From assembly GCF_004682055.1 (NCBI RefSeq), contig NZ_QUZU01000003.1:1-64000 (forward strand): a DNA stretch of 64,000 nucleotides, written 5' to 3'. The position numbers were made by a program, and so were the translations under genes. Position 1 is the stretch's first letter; each line of letters opens with the position of its first letter. This stretch comes from Pseudomonas kairouanensis (GTDB lineage Bacteria; Pseudomonadota; Gammaproteobacteria; Pseudomonadales; Pseudomonadaceae). Below are positions 47,918-57,523 of this stretch, piece by piece. The notes under the pieces were generated by a model. That model saw nothing but the letters and a program-made list of their open reading frames with translations, did no database searches and had not been told where the DNA came from.

Positions 47918-48594
47918 TGGGCCGTGAACAAGACGACCTGCTGCGCCGCGGTATCGGGATGACCTCCCAGCGAACCCGCGAGCGTTTGATCCAGCGTCTG
48001 TACGAAGAAGGCTTGTCCAACGCCCAGGTGTTGGAAGTGATCCGGCGTACGCCTCGCCACCTGTTTGTCGATGAAGCCCTGGCTCACCGCGCCTATGAAG
48101 ATACCGCGCTGCCCATCGGCCATAACCAGACCATCTCCCAGCCGTACATGGTGGCGCGCATGAGCGAGCTACTGCTGGCGGCCGGGCCGTTGGACAAGGT
48201 GCTGGAGATTGGTACCGGCTCCGGTTACCAGACAGCCGTGCTGTCGCAACTGGTGGAGCGGGTGTTCTCGGTGGAGCGCATCAAGGTGCTGCAAGACCGT
48301 GCTAAGGAACGCCTGACAGAATTGAACCTGCGCAATGTGGTATTTCGTTGGGGAGATGGCTGGGAAGGCTGGCCGGCGCTGGCGCCTTACAACGGCATCA
48401 TCGTCACTGCGGTGGCCACCGATGTGCCGCAAGCGTTGCTCGACCAGTTGGCTCCCGGTGGGCGGTTGGTTATCCCGGTGGGCTCCGGCGAAGTGCAACA
48501 ATTGATGCTCATCATCCGAGAGGACGAAGGCTTTTCACGGCATGTGCTCGGTGCGGTGCGTTTCGTGCCGTTGCTCAACGGCCCGCTGGCCTGA
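47917..48594 (+). CDS. pcm: Protein-L-isoaspartate O-methyltransferase
   Basis: A 225-aa (or 211-aa) SAM-dependent repair methyltransferase for isoaspartyl residues. [18 protein letters not shown] is the SAM motif, and [15 protein letters not shown] the conserved substrate region. ATG at 47917 is chosen because GGAGGGG lies eight bases before it and it overlaps the surE stop (TGATG). The family-length start [10 protein letters not shown] at 47959 lacks a ribosome site and is the alternative. Confidence 0.93.
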   Translation: MGREQDDLLRRGIGMTSQRTRERLIQRLYEEGLSNAQVLEVIRRTPRHLFVDEALAHRAYEDTALPIGHNQTISQPYMVARMSELLLAAGPLDKVLEIGTGSGYQTAVLSQLVERVFSVERIKVLQDRAKERLTELNLRNVVFRWGDGWEGWPALAPYNGIIVTAVATDVPQALLDQLAPGGRLVIPVGSGEVQQLMLIIREDEGFSRHVLGAVRFVPLLNGPLA

Positions 48595-48802
48595 TCATTT
48601 GTTCGTCGGCAGTGAATTCTGTTGGCGGGGATGTGTCTTACGGCCAGTGTCATGGAGTCAACATGATCGGCGGCTGAATTAAACGCGATGAATTATTCGT
48701 TTCAGTCGTGTGCCGGTAAAACTCCAATGCCCAGTTATACTTGCGTCATATTTCAAGCCTGATACAGGCGTTCATGTTCAGCCACCACAAAGGGAGCGGC
48801 GG

Positions 48803-49639
48803 GTGAGTCTCACAGGTCTTGCGCAGCGTATGAGTAAAACAAGCTTTCAGCGACTGGTGCTTGGCCTCGTCTTCAGTTCCGTGTTGGTAGGGTGCTCCAG
48901 CTCGCCGAGCAGCGGCGCCCGGGTGGTTGACCGCAATAGCGCGGTGCCGCAAAAACCGACGGTCACCACCGGGCAATATGTGGTGCGCAAAGGCGACACG
49001 CTGTTCTCGATCGCCTTCCGTTACGGTTGGGACTACAAGGCGCTCGCAGCTCGTAACAATATTCCTGTGCCTTATACGATACATCCGGGTCAGACGATTC
49101 GCTTCGATGGGCGTACGGGTTCAACACCCACCACGGTGGTCACAAACAGCACCTCTTCGCCGTCCTCTTCGAGTAAAACCACAGTCACTACCAGGCCCGT
49201 CGGCACTGCCTCGCCAACGATTGCGAGCAAGCCGGCACCGGCGCCAATACCGCCTGCAGGCCCTGCTCCGACAGGGTGGGGATGGCCCTCAAACGGAGTG
49301 CTAATTGGAAAATTCTCTTCAAACGGTAGTTTGAATAAAGGCATTGATATCGCCGGGGATTTGGGACAGCCTGTTTTAGCTGCGTCTGATGGGACAGTGG
49401 TGTACGCCGGGAGTGGTTTACGGGGCTACGGCGAGCTGGTCATCATCAAACACAGCGATACCTACGTCAGTGCTTACGGCCACAACCGTAGGCTGTTGGT
49501 TCGGGAGGGGCAGCAGGTCAAGGTCGGACAGACAATTGCCGAAATGGGGTCAACTGGTACAGACCGGGTGAAACTGCACTTTGAGATTCGCCGCCAAGGG
49601 AAGCCTGTAGATCCGCTGCAATTCCTACCCCGTCGTTGA
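48803..49639 (+). CDS. nlpD: NlpD-type LysM/LytM lipoprotein (amidase activator)
   Basis: A 278-aa outer-membrane lipoprotein. The lipobox LVGCSS follows an N-terminal hydrophobic stretch. A LysM domain (YVVRKGDTLFSIAFRYGWDY..., about residues 65-110) binds peptidoglycan. A Pro/Ser/Thr linker leads to a C-terminal LytM (M23) domain. The first zinc ligand is replaced (NKGIDIAG instead of HxxxD), so it is probably catalytically dead, as in E. coli NlpD, which activates amidase AmiC. GTG at 48803 follows AGGGAG. The major rpoS promoter often lies inside nlpD. Confidence 0.92.
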   Translation: MSLTGLAQRMSKTSFQRLVLGLVFSSVLVGCSSSPSSGARVVDRNSAVPQKPTVTTGQYVVRKGDTLFSIAFRYGWDYKALAARNNIPVPYTIHPGQTIRFDGRTGSTPTTVVTNSTSSPSSSSKTTVTTRPVGTASPTIASKPAPAPIPPAGPAPTGWGWPSNGVLIGKFSSNGSLNKGIDIAGDLGQPVLAASDGTVVYAGSGLRGYGELVIIKHSDTYVSAYGHNRRLLVREGQQVKVGQTIAEMGSTGTDRVKLHFEIRRQGKPVDPLQFLPRR

Positions 49640-49648
49640 TGTGTTGCC

Positions 49649-49679
49649 AGCCTGTTCCCTCACGTAGAAGGAACAGGCT
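49649..49679 (+). other. Hairpin in rpoS leader
   Basis: AGCCTGTTCC pairs with GGAACAGGCT around an 11-base loop, ten bases after nlpD and about 65 before rpoS. No U-run follows. It could affect the nlpD-rpoS read-through or rpoS mRNA structure; role unknown. Confidence 0.45.
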
Positions 49680-49744
49680 CAAGCGTTGCCAAGGATAAAG
49701 GCGTCGCTAGAGCTTGAGGTCGAACTCACCAAAGGACTATAACA

Positions 49745-50749
49745 ATGGCTCTCAGTAAAGAAGCGCCGGAGTTTGACATCGACGATGAGGTTCTCCTGAT
49801 GGAGACCGGCATTGCTACGGAATCGATGTCGAATGAGGGACCTGCTGTACCTTCAGTTCGCACCAAGTCCAAGAACTCCACCGCGTTAAAGCAACACAAG
49901 TACATTGACTACACACGGGCGCTCGACGCGACCCAGCTGTACCTCAATGAAATCGGCTTTTCCCCTCTGCTTACCCCTGAAGAAGAAGTCCATTTTGCGC
50001 GCTTGTCGCAAAAGGGCGACCCGGCTGGGCGCAAGCGCATGATTGAAAGCAACCTGCGCCTGGTGGTGAAAATCGCCCGACGCTACGTCAATCGTGGGCT
50101 GTCCCTGTTGGACCTGATCGAGGAGGGCAACCTGGGCTTGATCCGGGCGGTGGAGAAGTTCGACCCTGAGCGGGGCTTCCGCTTTTCTACGTACGCGACC
50201 TGGTGGATTCGCCAGACCATCGAACGGGCGATCATGAATCAGACCCGTACGATCCGGTTACCGATCCATGTGGTCAAGGAGCTCAACGTCTACCTGCGGG
50301 CAGCGCGTGAGCTTACCCAGAAACTCGATCATGAACCTTCGCCTGAAGAAATCGCCAACCTGCTGGAGAAGCCGGTAGGGGAGGTCAAGCGTATGCTCGG
50401 CCTTAACGAGCGCGTCTCTTCGGTCGATGTCTCGCTGGGTCCGGATTCGGATAAAACCCTGCTGGACACCCTGACGGATGATCGGCCTACAGATCCTTGC
50501 GAGCTGTTGCAGGACGATGATCTTTCCCAAAGCATTGACCAGTGGCTGTCGGAGCTCACGGACAAGCAGCGCGAGGTGGTGATTCGCCGCTTCGGCCTGC
50601 GTGGCCATGAGAGCAGCACCCTGGAGGACGTAGGCCTGGAGATTGGCCTGACCCGTGAGCGGGTGCGGCAGATCCAGGTAGAAGGGCTCAAGCGCTTGCG
50701 CGAGATCCTGGAGAAGAATGGCTTGTCGAGTGAGTCGTTGTTCCAATAG
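49745..50749 (+). CDS. rpoS: RNA polymerase sigma factor RpoS
   Basis: A 334-aa stationary-phase sigma factor. Region 1.2/2 has [22 protein letters not shown] and [43 protein letters not shown], with the -10-recognition segment [20 protein letters not shown]. The region 4.2 helix-turn-helix is near [28 protein letters not shown] lies before the ATG. The surE-pcm-nlpD-rpoS order is conserved in gammaproteobacteria. Confidence 0.98.
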   Translation: MALSKEAPEFDIDDEVLLMETGIATESMSNEGPAVPSVRTKSKNSTALKQHKYIDYTRALDATQLYLNEIGFSPLLTPEEEVHFARLSQKGDPAGRKRMIESNLRLVVKIARRYVNRGLSLLDLIEEGNLGLIRAVEKFDPERGFRFSTYATWWIRQTIERAIMNQTRTIRLPIHVVKELNVYLRAARELTQKLDHEPSPEEIANLLEKPVGEVKRMLGLNERVSSVDVSLGPDSDKTLLDTLTDDRPTDPCELLQDDDLSQSIDQWLSELTDKQREVVIRRFGLRGHESSTLEDVGLEIGLTRERVRQIQVEGLKRLREILEKNGLSSESLFQ

Positions 50750-50762
50750 AGCGACGCAGTAC

Positions 50763-50800
50763 AAATGTGGGAGGGGGCAAGCCCCCTCCCACATTTTTTT
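50763..50800 (+). terminator. Collapsed REP palindrome acting as rpoS terminator
   Basis: AAATGTGGGAGGGGGC and its exact complement are separated by only two bases and followed by a T-run. The stem sequence equals the outer arm of the TGTGGGAGGGGGC REPs, so it looks like a REPIN that lost its interior and now ends rpoS transcripts. Confidence 0.8.
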
Positions 50801-50841
50801 GTGCCTGGCTTGGTTTGGTGTGAAAGCCAAATCCCAGGCAT

Positions 50842-50875
50842 AAAAAAACCCCGCTTTTAAGGGCGGGGTTTTTTC
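50842..50875. terminator. Bidirectional terminator between rpoS and cold-shock gene
   Basis: AAAAAACCCCGC pairs with the GCGGGGTTTTTT-type arm, with A- and T-runs on both sides. It serves the minus-strand cold-shock gene and, as a second stop, rpoS. Confidence 0.85.
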
Positions 50876-50892
50876 GACTAAGTCAGTACAAG

Positions 50893-51102
50893 TTAGATAA
50901 CTTGAACTTCTTCAGCTTGCATGCCTTTCTGACCGCGGGTAGCGATGAAAGAAACCTGTTGGCCTTCTTTCAGGCTTTTGAAGCCGTCGGATTGGATAGC
51001 TTTGAAGTGAACGAACAGGTCGTCACCGGATTGTGGAGTGATGAAGCCGAAGCCTTTTTCATCGTTGAACCACTTAACGGTACCAGTTTGGCGATTAGAC
51101 AT
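50893..51102 (-). CDS. CspA-family cold-shock protein
   Basis: A 69-aa single-stranded nucleic-acid-binding protein. Both RNA motifs are present: KGFGFITP (RNP1) and LFVHF (RNP2), with the start [17 protein letters not shown]. Probably an RNA chaperone. Pseudomonads have several paralogues, so no symbol is assigned. The AGGAGA ribosome site is clear, and the upstream region is long, as is common for csp genes. Confidence 0.95.
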   Translation of the reverse strand: MSNRQTGTVKWFNDEKGFGFITPQSGDDLFVHFKAIQSDGFKSLKEGQQVSFIATRGQKGMQAEEVQVI

Positions 51103-51492
51103 GGTGTATCTCCTTGGACAAAGTTAACTGCGACTCAGGAAAAGCCCTGGCCGAGACTGAGTGCAAAGAGCAGGAAAAATTCTTGGAGATGGTTGGATCG
51201 AAATTCAACATATCGTGTAGAGATTCTCAGTGACACAAGCAGCACAGTGGCGCCACCTTAACCCTTTTTCCGGAACGTGCCAATGGTATTTCCGAAGGTT
51301 TCTCCATTTTCGTGACTGGCGGTGGTATTTACAGTCACCCGGCACGGCAATACGGGCGCCGGCCCCGCTGGCTGCGGCTTATAGGCAGAGGGGCTTTCGT
51401 CAAGAAAAGCCCCGTGGCCTTTGAACCCCAACGCTGGCCCCGGTAAGATGCCCCACAGAATTTTTCCACCTCGCTATTTCAGGACACCCGCC
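51103..51492. other. 390-base intergenic region: csp leader and dcd upstream region
   Basis: No supported gene. The half next to the cold-shock gene is expected to be its 5' leader. A hairpin at 51390-51413 (GGGGCTTT/AAAGCCCC) lies about 80 bases before dcd. A 64-codon frame at 51230-51424 has no ribosome site or family resemblance and is not called. Confidence 0.5.
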
Positions 51493-52059
51493 ATGAGCAT
51501 CAAATCGGACAAGTGGATTCGCCGCATGGCGCAAGAGCACGGCATGATCGAACCGTTCGTCGAGCGGCAGATCCGTGGCCAGGGCCAAGCCCCTGTGATT
51601 TCTTACGGTGTGTCCAGCTACGGTTACGATGTGCGCTGCGCCGATGAATTCAAGGTGTTCACCAACATCAACTCGGCGATCGTCGACCCCAAGAACTTCG
51701 ACGAAAAGAGCTTCGTCGACGTCAAGAGCGACGTCTGCATCATTCCTCCCAACTCCTTCGCCCTGGCGCGTACCGTGGAATTCTTCCGGATTCCCCGCGA
51801 TGTGCTGACCATCTGCCTGGGTAAAAGCACCTATGCGCGTTGCGGCATTATCGTCAACGTGACGCCGCTTGAGCCGGAGTGGGAAGGTCACGTGACCCTG
51901 GAGTTCTCCAACACCACCACGTTGCCGGCGAAGATCTATGCCAACGAAGGCGTGGCGCAGATGCTGTTCCTGCAGTCCGACGAGGCCTGCGAAGTGTCGT
52001 ATAAAGACCGTGCCGGCAAGTATCAGGGCCAACGTGGCGTTACGCTCCCACGCGCTTGA
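51493..52059 (+). CDS. dcd: dCTP deaminase
   Basis: A 188-aa trimeric enzyme converting dCTP to dUTP for thymidylate synthesis. [17 protein letters not shown] and [33 protein letters not shown] (catalytic Glu region) are diagnostic. ATG at 51493 begins the standard [13 protein letters not shown]. Confidence 0.96.
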   Translation: MSIKSDKWIRRMAQEHGMIEPFVERQIRGQGQAPVISYGVSSYGYDVRCADEFKVFTNINSAIVDPKNFDEKSFVDVKSDVCIIPPNSFALARTVEFFRIPRDVLTICLGKSTYARCGIIVNVTPLEPEWEGHVTLEFSNTTTLPAKIYANEGVAQMLFLQSDEACEVSYKDRAGKYQGQRGVTLPRA

Positions 52060-52166
52060 TCGAAAGGTCTTACACGTAAAGGGAATTTGTCTGCGGGAAG
52101 TGACTCTATTGGGTGTACTGCCTCGGCGCGTGCAAAACGCGTCGAGCCACGCTTGAGGAGTACCTT

Positions 52167-52364
52167 ATGAAGATCGACCCGCGAATCAGCGCCGAACTTG
52201 CCCGGCTTGAACCCAACCAGATTGGCGTTCTGGCCTGGTCCCTGATGGCCGATCCCGCCTATGCGGGCGGCATTCCCGGCCAACCCGAGCCGGATTATCC
52301 CCAGCCTACCGAGCCCGGCGAGCCCACACTGCCGGACGAGCCGCCACCCGCACCTGTTGCCTGA
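52167..52364 (+). CDS. Small hypothetical protein with proline-rich tail
   Basis: A 65-aa protein not assigned to a family. Residues 1-35 look folded (MKIDPRISAELARLEPNQIG, then VLAWSLMADPAYAGG). The last 28 residues are a Pro/Glu-rich tail (GQPEPDYPQPTEPGEP onward). No signal peptide, membrane segment or cysteine. The ATG has a good GAGGAG site six bases upstream, which is the main support that it is translated. It sits between dcd and the convergent pdeM. The frame continues upstream of 52167 without a better start. Confidence 0.6.
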   Translation: MKIDPRISAELARLEPNQIGVLAWSLMADPAYAGGIPGQPEPDYPQPTEPGEPTLPDEPPPAPVA

Positions 52365-52367
52365 TAC

Positions 52368-53018
52368 CTAGCTCACCGGCCAGACGTGGTGATCGCCAAT
52401 CACAAAGATTCGGCGGTCATTGTCCTGCTGTACTGCATAGCCACCGGTAAAGGCGCCAAACGCCGGCAACAGGCTGACCTGCGTACCGATCTGGAAGCAT
52501 GGCAGGCGCAAGCTTTGCCGGCCCTTGCCGCGCAGGCGATACACCGGATGCACATGCCCCGCCAGTACGTGGTGGCTGGGATGGGTTTCGGGTTCGTGTC
52601 GCAGGGCAAAAGGCCCCATCAACAGCGGTTCCGTCACCACTTCAATCCGCAAGTCTGTCGGCGGGTCGCCTGCGCGTTTGTCGTGATTGCCGCGAATCAA
52701 GGTCATGTGCAGCGCTGTATGACGCTCGCGCCAATCCCGCAAGGCGCCCAGGGTGCCGCTGGCATGTGAGCCAGGGCCGTGCAGGAAATCCCCGAGAAAG
52801 ATCACCTGCTCGCACGCATAAGCCGACAGCAACCGATCCAGCCGCTCCAGATTGGCGGTGGTCGTGCCCTGTGGCACTGGCTGGCCCAGGCTGCGGTAGG
52901 CCGAGGCCTTGCCAAAATGCGCGTCGGCAATCAGCAGGCAGCGGTGTGCGGGCCAATAGACCGCTTTGTCTGCCAGCAGCCACAGCTCTTCGCCCTCAAG
53001 TACCAGTGTGCAGTGCAT
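52368..53018 (-). CDS. pdeM: Ligase-associated metallophosphoesterase PdeM
   Basis: A 216-aa calcineurin-like phosphoesterase of the bacterial ligase-associated repair cluster. All metal motifs are visible: LIADAHFGK (D-x-H), FLGDFLHG (GDxxH), RGNHDKR (GNHD) and LAGHVHPV (GHxH). The P. putida homologue has been reported as a manganese-dependent DNA nuclease. It is translationally coupled to the helicase gene upstream (TGATG). The ligase and exonuclease partners lie 6 kb away. Confidence 0.92.
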   Translation of the reverse strand: MHCTLVLEGEELWLLADKAVYWPAHRCLLIADAHFGKASAYRSLGQPVPQGTTTANLERLDRLLSAYACEQVIFLGDFLHGPGSHASGTLGALRDWRERHTALHMTLIRGNHDKRAGDPPTDLRIEVVTEPLLMGPFALRHEPETHPSHHVLAGHVHPVYRLRGKGRQSLRLPCFQIGTQVSLLPAFGAFTGGYAVQQDNDRRIFVIGDHHVWPVS

Positions 53019-55498
53019 CAGCGCTTCCCGTTATCCGCGACTTTTTCCAGGTCCTTGACCATTCGTGCAATACGCTCCGAGAGTTTTTCCGAGCTCATGC
53101 TTTCGCGCATCCGCTCCACCAACAATGGGAATGCCAGGGGCGTCGGCCGTTCGATCGGGTGCAGGTCCAGTTTCAGCGTCGACAGATGGCGCAATGTTTC
53201 TTCGAGGCGACGAATGTCCAGCTCATCGCGCAGCACTTCTTCCCCAGCCTGGGTCAGCAACAGGTTCTGCGGGTCATATTGCTTGAACACCTCGAAGAAC
53301 AAGCCGCTGGAGGCTTGCACCTGTCGCGTACTTTTTGGGGCCCCGGGGTAGCCGGCAAACACCAGCCCGGCGATGCGTGCGATTTCGCGAAAGCGACGCA
53401 GGGCCAGTTCCCCGGCGTTCAGGCTGGCGGCTACGTCATGCAGTAGATGCTCGGGGCTCAGCAGCGCCTCGCCCAGGCATGCAGGCCAATCCACCTGGGT
53501 GGCGCTCAACAACTCAAAGCCGTAATCGTTGACCGCAATCGAGAAGGTCACGGCTTGCTGCTGGCTGACCCGCCATGCCAGCACACTCGCCAACCCCAGG
53601 TGCACCTGGCGCCCGGCGAACGGGTAGAGGAACAGATGCCACCCTTCTCGGGATTTCAAGGTTTCAGCCAATAAACACGAGCTTGTCGGCAAGCCGGACC
53701 AGCGCAACTGCGTCTGCAGCAAGGGCTGCACGGCCTGCATCTCGGGGCCGTCATAAACCCCCTGCGCCGCGGCGTCAAAGCGCGCCACCACCGCGTGCGC
53801 CAGCTCATTGGAGAGCGGCATGCGCCCGCCATTCCAGCGGGGCACGGCAGCTCTTTTCGCGGTGCTGCGACGTACATAGGCCGTCATGTTCTCGACGCGA
53901 ACCAGCTCCAACAATCGCCCGGCAAACAAAAAACCATCGCCAGGCTTGAGCCGTGCGATAAAGCCCTCCTCGACACTGCCCAGGTTTTTGCCGCCGCCGC
54001 CCTTGCTCCAGTATTTCAGATGAATGCTGGCGTCACTGACGATGGTCCCCACACTCATCCGGTGGCGGCGTGCCAGGCGCGCATCGGGCACCCGCCAGAT
54101 GCCTTGTTCGTCTGGCTCTACACGGCGGTAATCCGGATAGGCCGTCAACGACAGGCCGCCATGGCGCACAAACCCCAAGGCCCAGGCCCAATCCTCATCC
54201 GTCAGGTCACGATAAGCCCAGGCGCCGCGCACCTCCGCCAGCAGCGCATCGGGTGTAAAGCCGCCGCCCAGCGCCATGCTCACCAAATGCTGTACGAGAA
54301 CGTCCAGCGGCTTGTGGGGCGATTCACGCGCTTCGATACGCCGTTGGGCAATTGCATCCTGGATTGCGGCGGCTTCTACCAACTCCAGGCTGTGGGTCGG
54401 TACCAGCGTCACCCGTGACGGCCTCCCAGGCGCATGTCCCGAACGCCCGGCGCGTTGCATCAGGCGCGCCACACCTTTGGCGGAGCCGATCTGCAACACC
54501 CGCTCCACCGGCAGAAAATCCACGCCCAGGTCCAGGCTTGAGGTGCACACCACCGCCTTGAGTTGACCGTCTTTCAAGGCCCGCTCCACCCAGTCACGGG
54601 TTTCCCGCGACAGCGAACCATGGTGCAGGGCTATCAGCCCGGCCCAATCCGGGCGGGCGTCCAGCAACGCCTGGTACCAGATTTCCGACTGCGCCCGTGT
54701 ATTGGTAAACACCAGGCAACTGCTGCTGGCGTCCACTTCGGCCACCACTTGCGGCAACATCTTCAAGCCGATATGCCCGGCCCAGGGAAAACGCTCGGCG
54801 ACGGCTGGCAACAAGGTGTCCACGCGCAACGCTTTAGCCGTTTGCCCTTGTACGTTGATCCCACCGCCTTGTGGGACCAATACTTCCAAGGCGTGGGATT
54901 GATTGCCCAGCGTCGCCGAAATCCCCCACACCATCAGGTGCGGATGCCAGCGCCGCAGCCGCGCCAGGGCCAGTTGCAACTGCACGCCGCGTTTGTTGCC
55001 GATCAGTTCATGCCATTCATCCACCACGACCATGCGCAGGTGCGCCAGGCTTGCCTCGCTGTCGGCGCGCGCCAGCATCAGGGTCAGGCTTTCCGGGGTG
55101 GTAACCAGTGCGGTGGGCTGGCGCCGGGTCTGGCGGGCGCGTTCGCTGCTGCTGGTATCGCCGGTGCGCAGGCCGACGCTCCAGGGGATCTGCAATGCTT
55201 CAAGCGGTGCCTCCAGGGCGCGAGCGGTGTCGGCGGCCAGGGCGCGCATGGGCGTGATCCACAGCACGGTCAGCGGCTCTGCGGGCGGTTTGCGTTTAGC
55301 GCTGGTAGGTGGCCGGGTAACGGCAAAGCGATTGAGCGCCGCAAACCATAGCGCGTAGGTCTTGCCGGCGCCGGTGCTGGCGTGCAGTAAACCCGAATGG
55401 CCTTGCTTGACCGCCTGCCACACCTCTTTTTGGAAGGCGAAAGGTTTCCAGCCTTTGGCGGCAAACCATAGCCTGGCGAATTGGGTGGGTTTTGCCAT
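53018..55498 (-). CDS. Ligase-associated DEXH-box helicase (Lhr-core type)
   Basis: An 826-aa superfamily 2 DNA helicase. Walker A is [11 protein letters not shown], the DEXH box is VVVDEWHEL, and the C-terminal RecA lobe has [21 protein letters not shown] and [16 protein letters not shown] (motif VI). A winged-helix and Lhr-specific C-terminal region follow. The length of about 820 residues fits the compact ligase-associated Lhr rather than the 1,500-aa form. Operon partner of pdeM. Confidence 0.93.
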   Translation of the reverse strand: MAKPTQFARLWFAAKGWKPFAFQKEVWQAVKQGHSGLLHASTGAGKTYALWFAALNRFAVTRPPTSAKRKPPAEPLTVLWITPMRALAADTARALEAPLEALQIPWSVGLRTGDTSSSERARQTRRQPTALVTTPESLTLMLARADSEASLAHLRMVVVDEWHELIGNKRGVQLQLALARLRRWHPHLMVWGISATLGNQSHALEVLVPQGGGINVQGQTAKALRVDTLLPAVAERFPWAGHIGLKMLPQVVAEVDASSSCLVFTNTRAQSEIWYQALLDARPDWAGLIALHHGSLSRETRDWVERALKDGQLKAVVCTSSLDLGVDFLPVERVLQIGSAKGVARLMQRAGRSGHAPGRPSRVTLVPTHSLELVEAAAIQDAIAQRRIEARESPHKPLDVLVQHLVSMALGGGFTPDALLAEVRGAWAYRDLTDEDWAWALGFVRHGGLSLTAYPDYRRVEPDEQGIWRVPDARLARRHRMSVGTIVSDASIHLKYWSKGGGGKNLGSVEEGFIARLKPGDGFLFAGRLLELVRVENMTAYVRRSTAKRAAVPRWNGGRMPLSNELAHAVVARFDAAAQGVYDGPEMQAVQPLLQTQLRWSGLPTSSCLLAETLKSREGWHLFLYPFAGRQVHLGLASVLAWRVSQQQAVTFSIAVNDYGFELLSATQVDWPACLGEALLSPEHLLHDVAASLNAGELALRRFREIARIAGLVFAGYPGAPKSTRQVQASSGLFFEVFKQYDPQNLLLTQAGEEVLRDELDIRRLEETLRHLSTLKLDLHPIERPTPLAFPLLVERMRESMSSEKLSERIARMVKDLEKVADNGKR

Positions 55499-55555
55499 AC
55501 GGCAACTGACGCTCTGAAGGGCTTATTCCACAGACCCTCCAGCAACCCCAAAGGT

Positions 55556-56503
55556 TTAACCCTTGATGCCTGGCGCAGTGTGTTCGTTCAGGGCGTTGGG
55601 GCGGGGGTTAGCCGCTCTCGACAGCCGGCCGACATACTCGCCGACCAACGCGGTGCCCAGGCTGAGCAACAGGATCGACTGCACCACCAGGTGCTGATCG
55701 GTCAATTCGCCCAGGGTTGCCGAGCCTGCGAGCCACACTGCGCCCACGGCAAAGCTGAGCGCGCTCAAGTAGCTGTAGAGCCGCAGCGGCCGAAGAGAAC
55801 AGGTGAAAATCCCGTCGATGCTACGGTTCAGCCATGCCAGTGACGACCCCTTTGACCTGCCGGCCGGATAAGCGCGGCGTTCATAATTGACCTCGGTCGA
55901 GGGGTAGCCGAGCCAACTGACCAGCAGGGTCAATGCGCCGGATCGATCGTCCCTGGCGCGGATGGCCGCCAGTGCATGGGGCCCGATCAAACGGAAATCG
56001 CCGACGTGGCTGGGCACCTCGAAATCATCGATCAGGTGGTCGATCACCGCGTCATACAGCCTTGCTCCCGTGCGTTTGAGCCAGGTCTCCCTTGGCCGTG
56101 AGCGGCGCTGCATATTCACGACTTCAAATCCCTTGCGCCATTCCTGCACCATCAAGGGGATCAGCTCAGGTGGGTCTCGCAGGTCACCCTCCATAACAAT
56201 CACGGCCCTGCCGCTGGCGCAGCGCAGGCCCGCACGCAGGACGGCCTCTGCGTCGACGGTGGGGCTCAGGTGCAGCGTGCTGACACGTGGGCCCAGGGCT
56301 ATCTGATCAAGCAGGTCGGCAACAGGGCCTTGGGCACCGGCATTGACGTACAGCACTTCGGTTGGGGTGTTGAGTCGCTCGATGATCGCGACGAGACGCG
56401 TATGAAACGCCTGCAGTACGCCGCTTTCGTCACCGCAGCGAACCAATATTGTCAGTTGCGCAGTGACTGCTCGCTCAGTGGATAGGCTCGCGCCAGCTGT
56501 CAT
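55556..56503 (-). CDS. GtrB-like family 2 glycosyltransferase, orphan
   Basis: A 315-aa GT2 protein with two C-terminal membrane helices (about residues 230-290), as in bactoprenol-phosphate glycosyltransferases. GDLRDPPELIPLM, HVGDFRLIG and the YPAGRSKGSSL...DGIFTCSLRPLRL region match GtrB/DPM1-type enzymes. Two catalytic motifs are altered: VNAGA stands where VDDGS is usual, and MEGD where DAD is usual. No gtrA flippase or acceptor transferase is adjacent. ATG at 56503 is preferred over an upstream GTG at 56563. Activity is uncertain. Confidence 0.8.
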   Translation of the reverse strand: MTAGASLSTERAVTAQLTILVRCGDESGVLQAFHTRLVAIIERLNTPTEVLYVNAGAQGPVADLLDQIALGPRVSTLHLSPTVDAEAVLRAGLRCASGRAVIVMEGDLRDPPELIPLMVQEWRKGFEVVNMQRRSRPRETWLKRTGARLYDAVIDHLIDDFEVPSHVGDFRLIGPHALAAIRARDDRSGALTLLVSWLGYPSTEVNYERRAYPAGRSKGSSLAWLNRSIDGIFTCSLRPLRLYSYLSALSFAVGAVWLAGSATLGELTDQHLVVQSILLLSLGTALVGEYVGRLSRAANPRPNALNEHTAPGIKG

Positions 56504-56745
56504 GTGTGAATATCCGAAAGTGATCTGGTCGTGCCGACATGTAGGCAATCGAATCTGAATCACGCGGGACTTCGCGTAAATAGACAGGCCAATTTTTATC
56601 TAATTTTAATTAATCGCTGACAGATCAATCCCAGCAGCCTGTATGACTCTGGAGTTAATTGGGAGGAAAGACTTACAGGCACAGAGCGGTAAGGGAGTCG
56701 ACAGGCGCGCCACACGCGCAAGGGCGTGCAGCGCGTTCGGCCCGG
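56504..56745. other. AT-rich intergenic segment
   Basis: 242 bases between aotP and the orphan glycosyltransferase, including an A/T-only-like stretch around 56590-56612 (AATTTTTATCTAATTTTAAT). No gene is seen. It probably carries the glycosyltransferase promoter and marks a junction with the aot operon. Confidence 0.5.
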
Positions 56746-57510
56746 TTACTTGAGGTTGCCGCTGAGAAACTGCTGCAAGCGCTCGCTTTTCGGATGGCCC
56801 AGCACCTCCTCGGGAGCGCCTTGCTCTTCGACAAGGCCCTGGTGCAGGAACAACACCTGGTTCGACACCCTGCGTGCAAAGCTCATCTCGTGGGTCACCA
56901 TGATCATGGTGCGACCTTCCTCGGCCAGGCCCTGGATCACCTTCAACACTTCACCCACCAACTCCGGGTCGAGGGCCGAGGTGGGTTCGTCGAACAGCAT
57001 CACCTCCGGCTCCATGGCCAGGGCACGGGCGATGGCTACCCGTTGCTGCTGGCCGCCGGAGAGAAACGCCGGGTATTGATCGGCCACGCGGGCGGGCAGG
57101 CCGACTTTGTCCAGGTAGCGCCGGGCGCGGTCTTCGGCGTCCTTTTTGCTGCAGCCCAGCACCCGGCGCGGGGCCATGGTGATGTTCTCCAGCACGCTCA
57201 TGTGGCTCCACAGGTTGAAATGCTGAAACACCATCGCCAGCCGCGTGCGCAGGCGCTGCAACTCGGCGTCGTCGGCCACGCGCATGCCGTTGCGGTCGCT
57301 GACCATGCGGATCGTCTGACCGTCCAGGGTCATGGCGCCGTCGTTGGGGGTTTCCAGGAAGTTGATGCAGCGCAAGAAGGTGCTTTTGCCCGAGCCACTG
57401 GCGCCGATCAGGCTGATCACGTCACCGGTCTTGGCCTTGAGCGAGACACCTTTGAGCACCTCATTGTCGCCATAGCTTTTATGCAGGCCTTCAACGGTCA
57501 ATTTGTACAT
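56746..57510 (-). CDS. aotP: Arginine/ornithine ABC transporter ATP-binding protein
   Basis: A 254-aa ABC ATPase of the polar amino acid (HisP/GlnQ) group. Walker A is GASGSGKSTFLRCIN, the signature is LSGGQQQRVAIARAL, and Walker B is VMLFDEPTSALDP. MYKLTVEGLHKSYG at 57510 is the family start; the frame runs 23 codons further upstream into aotO but without homologous sequence. Last gene of the J-Q-M-O-P operon. The argR regulator that follows aotP in P. aeruginosa is absent here. Confidence 0.9.
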   Translation of the reverse strand: MYKLTVEGLHKSYGDNEVLKGVSLKAKTGDVISLIGASGSGKSTFLRCINFLETPNDGAMTLDGQTIRMVSDRNGMRVADDAELQRLRTRLAMVFQHFNLWSHMSVLENITMAPRRVLGCSKKDAEDRARRYLDKVGLPARVADQYPAFLSGGQQQRVAIARALAMEPEVMLFDEPTSALDPELVGEVLKVIQGLAEEGRTMIMVTHEMSFARRVSNQVLFLHQGLVEEQGAPEEVLGHPKSERLQQFLSGNLK

Positions 57511-57523
57511 GGGGCGTGCATCC

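Noticed and set aside
48803..49639. NlpD LytM domain lacking a zinc ligand as a novelty
   Set aside because: Loss of the catalytic residues is the normal state of NlpD/EnvC-type amidase activators.
51230..51424. 64-codon frame upstream of dcd
   Set aside because: No ribosome site, ends close to dcd without coupling, and composition is that of intergenic DNA.
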